The notes beneath the pieces were generated by a model. It searched no databases, was not told the DNA's origin, and saw only the letters and a program-made list of their open reading frames with translations. A program made the translations under genes and the position numbers. Below are positions 1 through 7,013 of a stretch of DNA of 8,594 nt, piece by piece (position 1 is the stretch's first letter; every line of letters starts with the position of its first letter). This stretch comes from Flavobacteriales bacterium (GTDB taxonomy: Bacteria > Bacteroidota > Bacteroidia > Flavobacteriales_D > Parvicellaceae), in contig JALWSJ010000048.1 of NCBI GenBank assembly GCA_026993705.1, forward strand, positions 1 to 8,594, given 5' to 3'.

Positions 1-33
1 CTTCATGATAATAAAGGTTTATGTAAAGATACA

Positions 34-70
34 AAAAAAGCCTTGAAGAAAATCTCTTCAAGGCTTTTTT
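34..70. terminator. Bidirectional intrinsic terminator
   Basis: Positions 34-49 and 55-70 are perfect 16-base inverted repeats around a 5-base loop. The stem has a core AAGCCTTGAAGA flanked by an A run on the left and a T run on the right, so a U tract follows the hairpin in transcripts of either strand. It lies about 40 bases past the stop codon of the secreted protein gene, which it should terminate. The symmetric design suggests it also serves a convergent gene to the left of the window. Confidence 0.88.
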
Positions 71-109
71 ATGGTTAATTGTATTTTACAGTTTGTTTTA
101 CTGAAAAAT

Positions 110-1924
110 TTATTTTGCAACCACCATTGATTTAGTTACCGAAGAACCAGCACCTCTAACAGTGTATTGGTAAATTCCGTTAGCTAAGTCGCTAGTATTC
201 ACGTTAAACACATGTGTCCCTTTTGATTGATTGTTACGAGTAATTGTTTTTACAACTTTCCCCATAGCATCAGTAATTGTTAATGTAACATCTGTATTGT
301 TTACCAATGTGTAAGAAATCACTGTGTTTTCTCTTGCCGGATTTGGCATGTTTTGAGCTACTAATACAGAAGCATTTTCTTTTACACCTGCAGAATTTGA
401 AGCTCTATCAAAATTAGGTCTAATTCTCATAGCTCTTTGTTTGTTTCCAAAACGAGTTAAAGCATCATTGTCGTCAGTAAATAAAACAGTTCCCTCAGCT
501 ACTAGTCCTGCTCTTGTAAAGGATACTCTCTCAGTAAAAGAACCACCATTGTGTCCGGCTAATATTACATATTGTTCACCTTGTGCTATTGGTAATCCTC
601 TTAATGACACAGATTGATTTAAATCAACATTTACTAAAGTTCCTAAATCATTATTGGTTACGGTATGAGGTGGTGTAGTTGCAACAACTTCCCAATCACT
701 AATACTAGTATTGAATTTTCTAATCTCAACAAAGAAATCATTTCCAACGCTGGCAGGGTTTGACCCAACACCAACTTCTACACTCCAAATTGTATCAGTT
801 CCCACAGATAAAAATTGATTTCCGATTTTAAATACACCATTAGAATCTACCCCAACAGCTCCAGGCTGATTGATTTGAACTTCATCAGTTCCGTAATCTA
901 ATGCCCAAATATTGTTAGTAACTTCTATACTTCTAGTCATCGTATTGTTAGAAGGGTCTGCATCTGCACTATCAGCTTTTGCTGTTAAAGTAATAGTATA
1001 CGTACCAACGGAAGAAGGTGTAAAAGTACTTGTACCAAACAATGTATCAATCATTGTTGATTGAATAATAGTATCTCCGAATGAACCAGTTTCTACACTA
1101 GAAGAACCATCATTGATATCATAATCAACACCTGCTCCTGTAAGTGAGTCTCCACCAATGTTTTTGATTACCATGCCAAAACTAATTGGTCTTACTTGTG
1201 ACATTGGTACCATTGAGTACTCAAAATCAGTCATGATATCAGCACCATAGGTATCAATCGCTTTTAAATCGAATGGATCTAATTCAATGATATCAATATC
1301 GTCAATAGCCCAATACCATCCCCAAGAAGCTTCGTAATGAAAACGAATTAAAACCTGTGCTTGATTAGCCGCTACAGATGAGATATTTAATGTCAAAATA
1401 TCCGGATTAGCGGTATTTTGATTAGCCTCCGAGTTTAACCCTTCAGTAATAACAAACTCAGTCCATGTAGCTCCATTATCATTAGAAACTTGAACTGTTC
1501 TTCTATCTTCAAAAGTTCTGTACGAATGTTGAAATCTTAATCCTACAGAAGACACAGCAGATAAATCGATTGGATTTGCTATTGTAATGTCACAGTTTTG
1601 GGTTGCACCTTGACCCGCTGCATCCGAATTGATGAAAGCATAACCATTTGAAACTGTCGTAAATGCTGCTGGTTTTAAGGCAAGAACAGGAATTGCATTC
1701 GGATCTGTTTCAATAGACCAATCCAATGCTGGATTACTAGTATTTGCCATGACCCAGTCAGAAGCATTTGAGAAATCATTTGACCAAACGACAGTCGCTT
1801 TGGTTATTGTCGGTGTTGAAGGTTTTACAACCTCACCATTCCCTGCTGTTTTCACCATCAGAGATTGAGCCGTTATCGCCGTACCGGCTAATAACAATCC
1901 CATTGAAAAGTATAATTTTTTCAT
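110..1924 (-). CDS. Secreted T9SS type A sorting-domain protein with MAM-like/jelly-roll domain
   Basis: This 604-residue protein is predicted to be exported and then carried across the outer membrane by the type IX secretion system. Residues 1-20 are a signal peptide (MKKLYFSMGLLLAGTAITAQ). Residues about 45-215 resemble the MAM-like or 'choice-of-anchor J' beta-sandwich found in secreted Bacteroidota proteins (VVWSNDF at the start, RFHYEASWGWYWAIDDIDI near the end). Residues about 217-335 look like an Ig-like CARDB/APHP-type repeat ending in DADPSNNTMTRSIEV. A further beta-rich region (about 340-510) is unassigned. Residues about 520-604 are a typical type A C-terminal sorting domain: NMPNPARENTVISY, then LTITDAMGKVVKT, then SDLANGIYQYTV and the terminal KSMVVAK. 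The ATG is followed at once by the signal peptide and sits about 34 bases after the inferred transcription start. No catalytic residues were recognised, so the substrate or ligand is unknown; an adhesive or surface role is inferred only. Confidence 0.9.
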   Translation of the reverse strand: MKKLYFSMGLLLAGTAITAQSLMVKTAGNGEVVKPSTPTITKATVVWSNDFSNASDWVMANTSNPALDWSIETDPNAIPVLALKPAAFTTVSNGYAFINSDAAGQGATQNCDITIANPIDLSAVSSVGLRFQHSYRTFEDRRTVQVSNDNGATWTEFVITEGLNSEANQNTANPDILTLNISSVAANQAQVLIRFHYEASWGWYWAIDDIDIIELDPFDLKAIDTYGADIMTDFEYSMVPMSQVRPISFGMVIKNIGGDSLTGAGVDYDINDGSSSVETGSFGDTIIQSTMIDTLFGTSTFTPSSVGTYTITLTAKADSADADPSNNTMTRSIEVTNNIWALDYGTDEVQINQPGAVGVDSNGVFKIGNQFLSVGTDTIWSVEVGVGSNPASVGNDFFVEIRKFNTSISDWEVVATTPPHTVTNNDLGTLVNVDLNQSVSLRGLPIAQGEQYVILAGHNGGSFTERVSFTRAGLVAEGTVLFTDDNDALTRFGNKQRAMRIRPNFDRASNSAGVKENASVLVAQNMPNPARENTVISYTLVNNTDVTLTITDAMGKVVKTITRNNQSKGTHVFNVNTSDLANGIYQYTVRGAGSSVTKSMVVAK

Positions 1925-1964
1925 GTATTATTTGTTTTAATTAAAAATAAAAATTTAGTGACTG

Positions 1965-1994
1965 CGAATATACATTAAAAATAATAAAAGTCAA
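1965..1994 (-). promoter_or_regulatory. Bacteroidota-type promoter of the secreted T9SS protein gene
   Basis: On the minus strand a TTG (1992-1994) is followed after 19 bases by TATATTCG (1965-1972). This matches the Bacteroidota primary sigma factor pattern TTG, 17-23 bases, TAnnTTTG, with one change in the -7 box. Transcription would start near 1958 and leave a leader of about 34 bases before the ATG at 1924. The -33 TTG lies inside the terminator of the upstream sulfur operon, so the two signals overlap physically. Confidence 0.6.
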
Positions 1995-2020
1995 ACTGAT
2001 TCAGTTTGACTTTTATTATT
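1980..2020. terminator. Perfect inverted-repeat terminator of the sulfur operon
   Basis: Positions 1980-1999 and 2001-2020 are perfect 20-base inverted repeats about the single base at 2000, with the core GTCAAACTGA/TCAGTTTGAC and A/T-rich ends. In minus-strand transcripts the hairpin is followed by a TTTTATTATTTTT tract, as in an intrinsic terminator, 26 bases past the rhodanese stop codon. It would also act on plus-strand transcription. Its downstream arm overlaps the -33 box of the next gene. Confidence 0.85.
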
Positions 2021-2045
2021 TAATGCTAAAATCTTATTCTATTTT

Positions 2046-2324
2046 TTATATAGTCTGCATAGCTACCATTTGCCAACCACCACCATTATAAACATTGGTG
2101 AGACCGTTTTGTTGAAGGAACATTGTTGCTTGCCCACTTCTGTTTCCACTCGCACAGCATAGTATAATATCTCCTTCGATGTTTTTAAATTCATCTATTC
2201 TATCAGGAACTTCATTCAAAGGAATATTTTTCGAACCTTCAACATGCCCCATTGAAAATTCTCCGGGTGTTCTCACGTCAATAATCGTTGCGTTTTTGAA
2301 ATCTACGTTTTCTAAACTCATCAT
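2046..2324 (-). CDS. Single-domain rhodanese-like sulfurtransferase
   Basis: This 92-residue cytoplasmic protein is a minimal rhodanese domain that would carry sulfane sulfur on its active-site cysteine as a persulfide. The family hallmarks are visible: DVRTPGEFSMGHVEGSKNIP at residues 16-35, the active-site loop CASGNRS starting at Cys57 (preceded by Cys56), and NVYNGGGWQ near the end (77-85). The length is normal for stand-alone rhodaneses of the GlpE/PspE size class, and there is no signal peptide. It is the last gene of a three-gene operon, 24 bases after the heavy-metal-associated protein gene. Context suggests it takes or delivers sulfur in partnership with the CstB-like enzyme. Two consecutive ATG codons (2324 and 2321) are possible starts; either leaves the domain intact. 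Confidence 0.9.
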   Translation of the reverse strand: MMSLENVDFKNATIIDVRTPGEFSMGHVEGSKNIPLNEVPDRIDEFKNIEGDIILCCASGNRSGQATMFLQQNGLTNVYNGGGWQMVAMQTI

Positions 2325-2348
2325 TTTAATTTATGTTTTTTTATTTGT

Positions 2349-2630
2349 TTATTTTATTTCATTTTCTATTTTGCCAATCGCACAGCTAACGTAAGATTTT
2401 GCTTTTTGGATGGTTGTGTTTCCCGTACCTTTTTCAGGATACCCCATCTTACTTAGCTTTTGTTTTACGTTGTCAAGAACTGATTCAGAAGTTATTTCAA
2501 ACTCTACTATTTTATTTTCAACGTCAACGGTAACGTTTGAAACACCTTCTATGTTAGTTAGTCCTTTTTTGATTGTGCCGGCACAACCGTTACATTTTAA
2601 ATTTTCTACTTCTATTTTTTGCATATCCAT
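2349..2630 (-). CDS. Heavy-metal-associated (HMA) domain protein
   Basis: This 93-residue cytoplasmic protein has an N-terminal HMA fold like that of small copper chaperones and CopZ-type proteins. The metal-binding CxxC is at Cys13-Asn-Gly-Cys16 in VENLKCNGCAGTIKKGL, followed by the typical NIEGVSNVTVDVENKIVEF beta-alpha-beta pattern and KLSKMGYPEKG. The HMA domain ends near residue 68. A C-terminal extension (about 75-93) carries a third cysteine, Cys83, in KSYVSCAIGKIE; I recall similar tails in flavobacterial homologues but cannot check this here. The gene starts 6 bases past the stop of the CstB-like gene, so it is almost certainly cotranscribed with it. The metal is not shown by the sequence; Cu(I) is the usual ligand of the family. 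A link between metal handling and persulfide chemistry is inferred from position only. Confidence 0.87.
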   Translation of the reverse strand: MDMQKIEVENLKCNGCAGTIKKGLTNIEGVSNVTVDVENKIVEFEITSESVLDNVKQKLSKMGYPEKGTGNTTIQKAKSYVSCAIGKIENEIK

Positions 2631-2636
2631 TTTGTT

Positions 2637-4046
2637 TTATAGTAGTGTTGATGGACATACATACTCAGAAATAGCTAATTTAGTTTCATCTTTTATAGCA
2701 GCAAAACCACCTTGTACATCATTTACATTATTAACACCGTGATTTTTTAGTATTGATGCGGCTATCATAGAGCGGTAGCCTCCTGCACAATGAACATAAT
2801 AAGTTTCATTTTTATCAAACCAATCTAAATTGTCGTAAAGAGTGTCTAATGGTTTACTTATTGCACCAATAACGTGTTCTGATAAGAATTCAGATTCTTT
2901 TCTCACATCAATTAGATTAATTCCTTTCCCAAAATCTTCTGACATTTTTGATGCGAATATCGAAGTAATAGTTTCTACTGTTTCTCCGGATTCTTTCCAT
3001 TTTTTTAGACCTCCTTCCAAGTATCCTAATGAATTGTCGTACCCAATACGTGCTAACCTTGAAACAGCTTCTTCTTCTCTTCCAAAAGGAGTGACTAAAA
3101 TAATAGGTTGTTTAATATTTTCAATTAAGGCTCCTACCCAAGGAGCAAATTGACCGTCTAAGCCAATGAATAAAGCACCAGGGATATGTCCTTCTGCAAA
3201 CTCAATTCTAGAACGACAATCCAAAACCAAAGCTTCTTTATGTTCTGCCATAGATTTAAACGTTGCCACCTCTAAAGGAACACAGCCTTTTTTCAAAATA
3301 TCCTCAATATCGTTGTTTACAGACTTATTCATCATAACATTTTTAGGAAAATATTGAGGAGGAGTAGAAAGTCCTGTAAGTACTTCTTTCACAAATTCAT
3401 CCTCTGTCATATCTGTGCGTAGAGCGTAATTTACTTCTTTTTGATGCCCTAATGTATCAAAAGTCTCTTTACTCATCTTTTTACCGCACGCTGAACCTGC
3501 TCCGTGATTTGGATACACCACAACATCATCAGGTAGAGGCATAATTTTATTTCTTAAAGATTGGTAAAGATGTCGTGCTAAATCCTCTTGTGTTAAATCT
3601 GATTTAACAGCTAAATCCGGACGACCAACATCTCCGATAAATAAAGCATCTCCAGTGAAAACACACTGTTCTTTACCTTCTGCATCTCTTAGGAGTAAAG
3701 ATATTGACTCCATGGTATGCCCCGGTGTATGTAACACTTCTAAAGTTAAATCTCCGATATTAAAAATTTCGCCGTCTTTAGCTTGGTAAAAATCAAAATC
3801 CGCTACTGCATTCGGTCCAAACACAATTGTTGCTCCGGTTCTTTTTGCTAAATCGATGTGACCCGAAACAAAATCGGCGTGAAAATGAGTTAGAAAGATG
3901 TACTTTATCTTCGCTTTGTGTAACAAGGCTCTTTCCAAATAAGGCTCAATATCTCTTAACGGGTCAATAACTGCTGCTTCTCCTTTGCTTTCTATATAGT
4001 AAGCTGCTTCAGCTAAACAGTTCGTGTAAATTTGTTCTATTCTCAT
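2637..4046 (-). CDS. CstB-like persulfide dioxygenase/sulfurtransferase (MBL fold plus two rhodanese domains)
   Basis: This 469-residue cytoplasmic enzyme has the architecture of Staphylococcus CstB, which oxidises low-molecular-weight persulfides and yields thiosulfate. Residues 1-about 240 are a metallo-beta-lactamase fold of the ETHE1 type: THFHAD (His54, His56, Asp58), HTPGH (His110), TGDALFIGDVGRPDL (Asp133) and YPNHGAG (His181). By analogy with ETHE1, His54, His110 and Asp133 are the likely Fe(II) ligands. Residues about 255-355 form a first rhodanese domain (DCRSRIEFAEGHIPGA) in which the active-site cysteine is absent and the loop reads TPFGREEE (319-326), so it is a pseudo-rhodanese. 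Residues about 360-465 are a second rhodanese domain with an intact loop, HCAGGYRS, with Cys420 as the sulfur carrier. It is the first gene of an operon with an HMA protein and a rhodanese, pointing to sulfide or persulfide detoxification. Sulfide:quinone reductase is not in this window. Confidence 0.9.
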   Translation of the reverse strand: MRIEQIYTNCLAEAAYYIESKGEAAVIDPLRDIEPYLERALLHKAKIKYIFLTHFHADFVSGHIDLAKRTGATIVFGPNAVADFDFYQAKDGEIFNIGDLTLEVLHTPGHTMESISLLLRDAEGKEQCVFTGDALFIGDVGRPDLAVKSDLTQEDLARHLYQSLRNKIMPLPDDVVVYPNHGAGSACGKKMSKETFDTLGHQKEVNYALRTDMTEDEFVKEVLTGLSTPPQYFPKNVMMNKSVNNDIEDILKKGCVPLEVATFKSMAEHKEALVLDCRSRIEFAEGHIPGALFIGLDGQFAPWVGALIENIKQPIILVTPFGREEEAVSRLARIGYDNSLGYLEGGLKKWKESGETVETITSIFASKMSEDFGKGINLIDVRKESEFLSEHVIGAISKPLDTLYDNLDWFDKNETYYVHCAGGYRSMIAASILKNHGVNNVNDVQGGFAAIKDETKLAISEYVCPSTLL

Positions 4047-4082
4047 AATTAGTTAGTTTTTAGGGTTTGTTTTTTACTTTTG

Positions 4083-4090
4083 CAAAGATA
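4083..4090 (-). promoter_or_regulatory. -7 promoter element of the sulfur operon
   Basis: On the minus strand the sequence TATCTTTG matches the Bacteroidota -7 consensus TAnnTTTG exactly. It lies 37-44 bases upstream of the ATG of the CstB-like gene, giving an inferred start site near 4078 and a leader of about 30 bases. No TTG lies at the 17-23 base spacing expected for the -33 element. This fits a promoter that needs an activator. Confidence 0.7.
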
Positions 4091-4112
4091 GGTTGATTGT
4101 TCTCTGTACACA

Positions 4113-4126
4113 GTAACCAAGGTTAC
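4113..4126. promoter_or_regulatory. Palindromic operator GTAACCAAGGTTAC upstream of the sulfur operon
   Basis: The 14-base sequence is a perfect palindrome (GTAACC-AA-GGTTAC after centring). Its centre, 4119.5, lies about 41 bases upstream of the inferred transcription start, the classical position for a class II activator of the Crp/Fnr type. It replaces the missing -33 element. An imperfect palindrome, CTCTGTACACAG (4102-4113), abuts it on the promoter side. The identity of the regulator is an inference; a persulfide-sensing or redox-sensing dimer would fit the operon content. Confidence 0.55.
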
Positions 4127-4242
4127 AATTTTCAAATTAATGAAAATTTCTGTGACAGGAAAATGATTTGTGTCTTTTTTTATGAGTAGCACTTCTTTTT
4201 TTTCTCCTAAAGAGAAAAACATCAATAAATTTAGTGGAAGTT

Positions 4243-4401
4243 ATACCATTTTAATTTTAAAACGAGCCGAAAGAAAGTGAGTTTTAGTTTTCTTAGATAA
4301 TGAATAAAATCTTTGCATAGCCGTAGCTATGGAAATATTTTGAAGATGGATAAGGAAAATAAAAACGCTTTATTAGGCTCGTTTCAATGTTTAAATGGTA
4401 T
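4243..4401. repeat. Long imperfect-palindrome (MITE-like) repeat, complete copy
   Basis: The 159 bp segment is one long imperfect hairpin. It begins ATACCATTT and ends AAATGGTAT. AAACGAGCC near 4259-4267 pairs with GGCTCGTTT at 4376-4384, and the tip is CATAGC (4316-4321), loop CGTA, GCTATG (4326-4331). It encodes no protein. A second copy at 8367-8478 matches it closely: about 72 of 77 bases in 4277-4352 against 8402-8478, and about 22 of 27 bases at the left end. Short terminal inverted repeats, no coding capacity and insertion into a gene at the second site suggest a non-autonomous mobile repeat. No transposase with the same ends is visible in the window. Confidence 0.8.
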
Positions 4402-4419
4402 TAAAAACGATGAGCATTT

Positions 4420-4560
4420 GGGCGTTCCCCCATTTTTCAAAAGACACATATCGCTTCGCTAAACGTGTCTTTTGAAAATGGAGTCGGGCTATCCACTATA
4501 TCTTTTGGTATGCATATATGCAACACACCAAAAGGATGCCGTTCCTATCCCTAACGCATA
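4420..4560 (+). repeat. Structured dispersed element, copy A (three-way-junction fold)
   Basis: This 141 bp element starts GGGCGTTCCCC and ends CTATCCCTAACGCATA. GCGTT (4422-4426) can pair with AACGC (4553-4557) to close the element. Inside are a first hairpin (arms 4431-4447 and 4465-4480 with one bulged T; loop ATATCGCTTCGCTAAAC) and a second hairpin (CTTTTGGT at 4502-4509 with ACCAAAAG at 4527-4534). GTCGGGCTATC links the two. The same plan recurs on the minus strand at 7014-7166. I recall similar GGGCGTT...GTCGGGCT...CCCTAACGC blocks between genes in many Bacteroidota genomes, but cannot check this here. Whether it acts as RNA, as a DNA hairpin or as a mobile repeat is not known from the sequence. 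Confidence 0.8.
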
Positions 4561-4580
4561 TTGAATAAAGTGCAAGAATA

Positions 4581-4606
4581 TGAATTTTAGTTTCTTTAGA
4601 CAATGA
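4581..4606. repeat. Short fragment resembling the palindromic repeat
   Basis: The 26 bases from TGAATTTTAG to CAATGA match 8403-8428 of the second palindromic-repeat copy at 24 of 26 positions and also resemble 4279-4304. No other part of the repeat is recognisable around it. It may be a decayed remnant of a further copy. Confidence 0.5.
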
Positions 4607-4688
4607 ACATTTACTGTATTCTTCTCCCTTTTAGTAGAACTAAGAGATTTTTTATTTAAAGGCTATAACTTCCATTTCATCTCAATAA

Positions 4689-6956
4689 TCACTTCTCTGA
4701 AGCTCTATCGAAAGATTGAGGACTGTTGTTTTTAATCTTTATACTTGGGTCAATTTTAACAATTCTGAACTCCGTACGACGATTGGCTTGATGCTCCTCT
4801 TCTGTACATGGTACAACTTTCTTACCTTCACATTCACAATGATTTATTAAACGTGATTCTCCATATCCTTTACCTGTTATCCTCTCAGGATTGGTTATTC
4901 GTTTTTTGATATATTCCGCAGAAGCTTTTGCTCTTCTATCCGAAAGTGCCATATTGTATCTCTTGCTTGCTCTACAATCGGTATGCGAACCTAACTCGAC
5001 ATACATTCCCGGATTTTCGTTCATTACTTTCACAATTTTATCCAACTCTTTCGCTGCATCCGGTCTAATTTTAGCTTTATTCAAATCAAAATAGATGGGA
5101 TTGATTTCTATGAATTTACTTAAATCCATTCCTACATCCATTTTATCCAAACCTAAATCTAATTCTTCATGTATTTTATATTGCCCTTCTCTATCCAATA
5201 ATTTATTATACGTTACTGTTTTAGCTATGTAACCGTCTTTTTCTAATGTAAGGTTATAACTGATTCTATCATTTAACTTATTGTTAGGTAAAGGACGCAT
5301 AAAGTCACCCGTTGCCGGTGTTGTGATTTCTTCTTTTTCTCCGGTTAAATTATTTACTAATGTTATTTTCACACCTTCTAATGGTTCTTTAGTCTCCTTA
5401 TCTGTGACTAAACAGTACAGCGACAATCTCGGGTCTTTTTCTAGAATAACATCTGCATAAACTACTTCTTCATCCGTATGTGTATCTGCTTTGTTTGAAC
5501 CGTCAAAATATTTATCTTTCGTCCCTTTTAGTTTAAATTTTTTATCGGCATCTACATTAAAACTGTAAGCTCCATCTTCTCCTGTTGTAACGGTATCTAC
5601 TACATTACCTTGCTCATCGTAAAGAGTAACACTTGTATTGGCTAGAATTTCTCCTTTTTTACTTTTAGCTACTCCTTTTATTGTTTTTCCGAATGTAAAT
5701 GGTTTTAACAATTCAAAAGCATAAATATCATCATCTCCTTTTCCTCCATCTCTATTGGATGAAAAGTATCCTTTTTTCATTTCTTTATCTAAAATGAGAG
5801 CAAAATCATCTTTGTTGGTGTTTAACGGAGCTCCAACATTTAATACTTTTCCAATAGTTCCGTCTTCTTTAATTTGTGCAACAAAAACATCAAGCCCTCC
5901 CAAACCTACGTGCCCATTTGAGGCAAAGAACAATATTCCATTAGGATGAATAAAAGGGAACATTTCATTTCCTTCGGTGTTTATTTTTGTCCCTAAATTA
6001 ACAGGCGTTCCAAAAGTTCCATCTTCTTTTATATCTACGACATAAATATCTACGCCGCCTTTTCCTCCTTCCATATCTCCGGCAAAGTACATTTTCTTTC
6101 CGTCAGGGGTAAGGCTTGCGTGTCCTACTGAATAATCGTTACTGTTGAATGGTACGCCTACAGGTTTTGTCCATTTTTCGTCTTCTAATTTTGATGTAAA
6201 CAATTGTAGTTTCACAACACCGTCTTGACTTTTGCCATCATAATTGTTTCGTGTAAATACCATAAAATCCCCAGCTTCATTGAAGGTCGCAGGTCCTTCG
6301 TGGTATTTTTTATTGAATTTCTTCTTGAATTGACGAGGATTACTTAGTTGTAAATCTTCTCCCTTATTGGCTACATAAAGGTTTAAGAAAGGTAATCCGT
6401 TCCAATTCCATTTTCTTCGTATTGGTGTTACCCCTTCTCTTGAACTGGCAAATACGACTTGACTATCGGTATAGAAAGCCGGCCCAAAATCTTCTTGCTG
6501 ACTGTTGATGGATAAGGTATCTATTTTAAAACGCCCGACATCTTTTGATAATTTCTTGTAATAATCTTTATTAGACACATACTCTTTTGCTCTAGAATCA
6601 TCCGATTTCATTGCATAGTACTCCTCTATTTTTTTATTGGCTAAATCATATTTTTTGTTGATTTGCAAAACTTCAGCGTATTTTAATACGTCTGCCGGTT
6701 TTTTTTCACTTGTAGCTACTAATTCTGCATAAAATTCTTCCGCCGAATCATAATCACCGATATTGAAAGCAGCTTCTGCCATCTTTCTATACATTTCCGG
6801 AGTTTTGTCGGTTATCTCAGAAAACTTTTCTAAGGATTTTTTATATGAATACATTTCATACGACTTATCTGCTTTTTTGACCTTGCCGGTTTGGGCTGTT
6901 ATTCCGAAACTTATTCCTAATAACAATAACCCGATTATTATATTCCTTTTTATCAT
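4689..6956 (-). CDS. PorE-like OmpA-family protein (TPR, beta-propeller, carboxypeptidase-regulatory-like, OmpA_C)
   Basis: This 755-residue protein is exported (signal peptide 1-21, MIKRNIIIGLLLLGISFGITA). Domains in order: TPR-like helices (about 30-135, with AEAAFNIGDYDSAEEFYAEL); a PD40/WD40-type propeller (about 150-415) with repeats such as SLTPDGKKMYFAGD, FIHPNGILFFASNG and KKGYFSSNRDGGKGDDDIY; a carboxypeptidase-regulatory-like beta domain (about 425-505, TIKGVAKSKKGEILANTSV); a second similar region (about 512-600); and an OmpA_C peptidoglycan-binding domain (about 615-735) with IYFDLNKAKIRPDAA, GSHTDCRASKRYNMALSDRRA and ANRRTEFRIV. The lineup matches PorE of Porphyromonas, which tethers the type IX machinery to peptidoglycan, but many flavobacterial OmpA proteins beside porP/sprF share it. 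The N-terminus lacks a clear lipobox cysteine. It follows porP/sprF after 242 bases that contain a structured repeat, so cotranscription is likely but not certain. AAGGA lies 12 bases before the ATG. Confidence 0.9.
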   Translation of the reverse strand: MIKRNIIIGLLLLGISFGITAQTGKVKKADKSYEMYSYKKSLEKFSEITDKTPEMYRKMAEAAFNIGDYDSAEEFYAELVATSEKKPADVLKYAEVLQINKKYDLANKKIEEYYAMKSDDSRAKEYVSNKDYYKKLSKDVGRFKIDTLSINSQQEDFGPAFYTDSQVVFASSREGVTPIRRKWNWNGLPFLNLYVANKGEDLQLSNPRQFKKKFNKKYHEGPATFNEAGDFMVFTRNNYDGKSQDGVVKLQLFTSKLEDEKWTKPVGVPFNSNDYSVGHASLTPDGKKMYFAGDMEGGKGGVDIYVVDIKEDGTFGTPVNLGTKINTEGNEMFPFIHPNGILFFASNGHVGLGGLDVFVAQIKEDGTIGKVLNVGAPLNTNKDDFALILDKEMKKGYFSSNRDGGKGDDDIYAFELLKPFTFGKTIKGVAKSKKGEILANTSVTLYDEQGNVVDTVTTGEDGAYSFNVDADKKFKLKGTKDKYFDGSNKADTHTDEEVVYADVILEKDPRLSLYCLVTDKETKEPLEGVKITLVNNLTGEKEEITTPATGDFMRPLPNNKLNDRISYNLTLEKDGYIAKTVTYNKLLDREGQYKIHEELDLGLDKMDVGMDLSKFIEINPIYFDLNKAKIRPDAAKELDKIVKVMNENPGMYVELGSHTDCRASKRYNMALSDRRAKASAEYIKKRITNPERITGKGYGESRLINHCECEGKKVVPCTEEEHQANRRTEFRIVKIDPSIKIKNNSPQSFDRASEK

Positions 6957-7013
6957 TGTTCTGTTTTTTCCTTGTTTGAATATACTATTTGTTGATACTG
7001 AAGTTATTCCTTG

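Larger units (their letters stand above)
4047..4688. other. 642 bp intergenic region packed with regulatory sites and repeats
   Basis: No credible complete gene is visible. From left to right it holds the promoter and palindromic operator of the sulfur operon (4083-4126), about 115 bases without a recognised signal except a 32-codon open frame (4182-4280), a long imperfect hairpin repeat (4243-4401), a structured dispersed element (4420-4560), a short fragment resembling the hairpin repeat (4581-4606), and about 80 bases with nothing recognised. An 11-base perfect inverted repeat, TGGAAGTTATA (4235-4245) and TATAACTTCCA (4664-4674), brackets the repeat cluster. Confidence 0.7.

Noticed and set aside
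2410..2742. A 110-codon plus-strand frame across the HMA and CstB-like genes
   Set aside because: It is antisense to two well-supported genes; the composition is that of a shadow frame, with no recognisable motif.
4420..4560. Structured element read as a tRNA or known riboswitch
   Set aside because: There is no anticodon arm, T-loop or CCA context, and I recognise no known riboswitch core. It also lies antisense and 3' to the nearest gene in copy A, which does not suit a cis-acting leader.
4620..4660. Possible terminator after the ompA-family gene
   Set aside because: The CTCTTAGT / ACTAAAAGGGAG pairing on the minus strand is interrupted and no U tract follows, so I did not call it.
6957..7013. 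Possible promoter TATATTCA directly before the ompA-family gene
   Set aside because: The -7 box matches poorly and no TTG lies at the right spacing; transcription from upstream is as likely.
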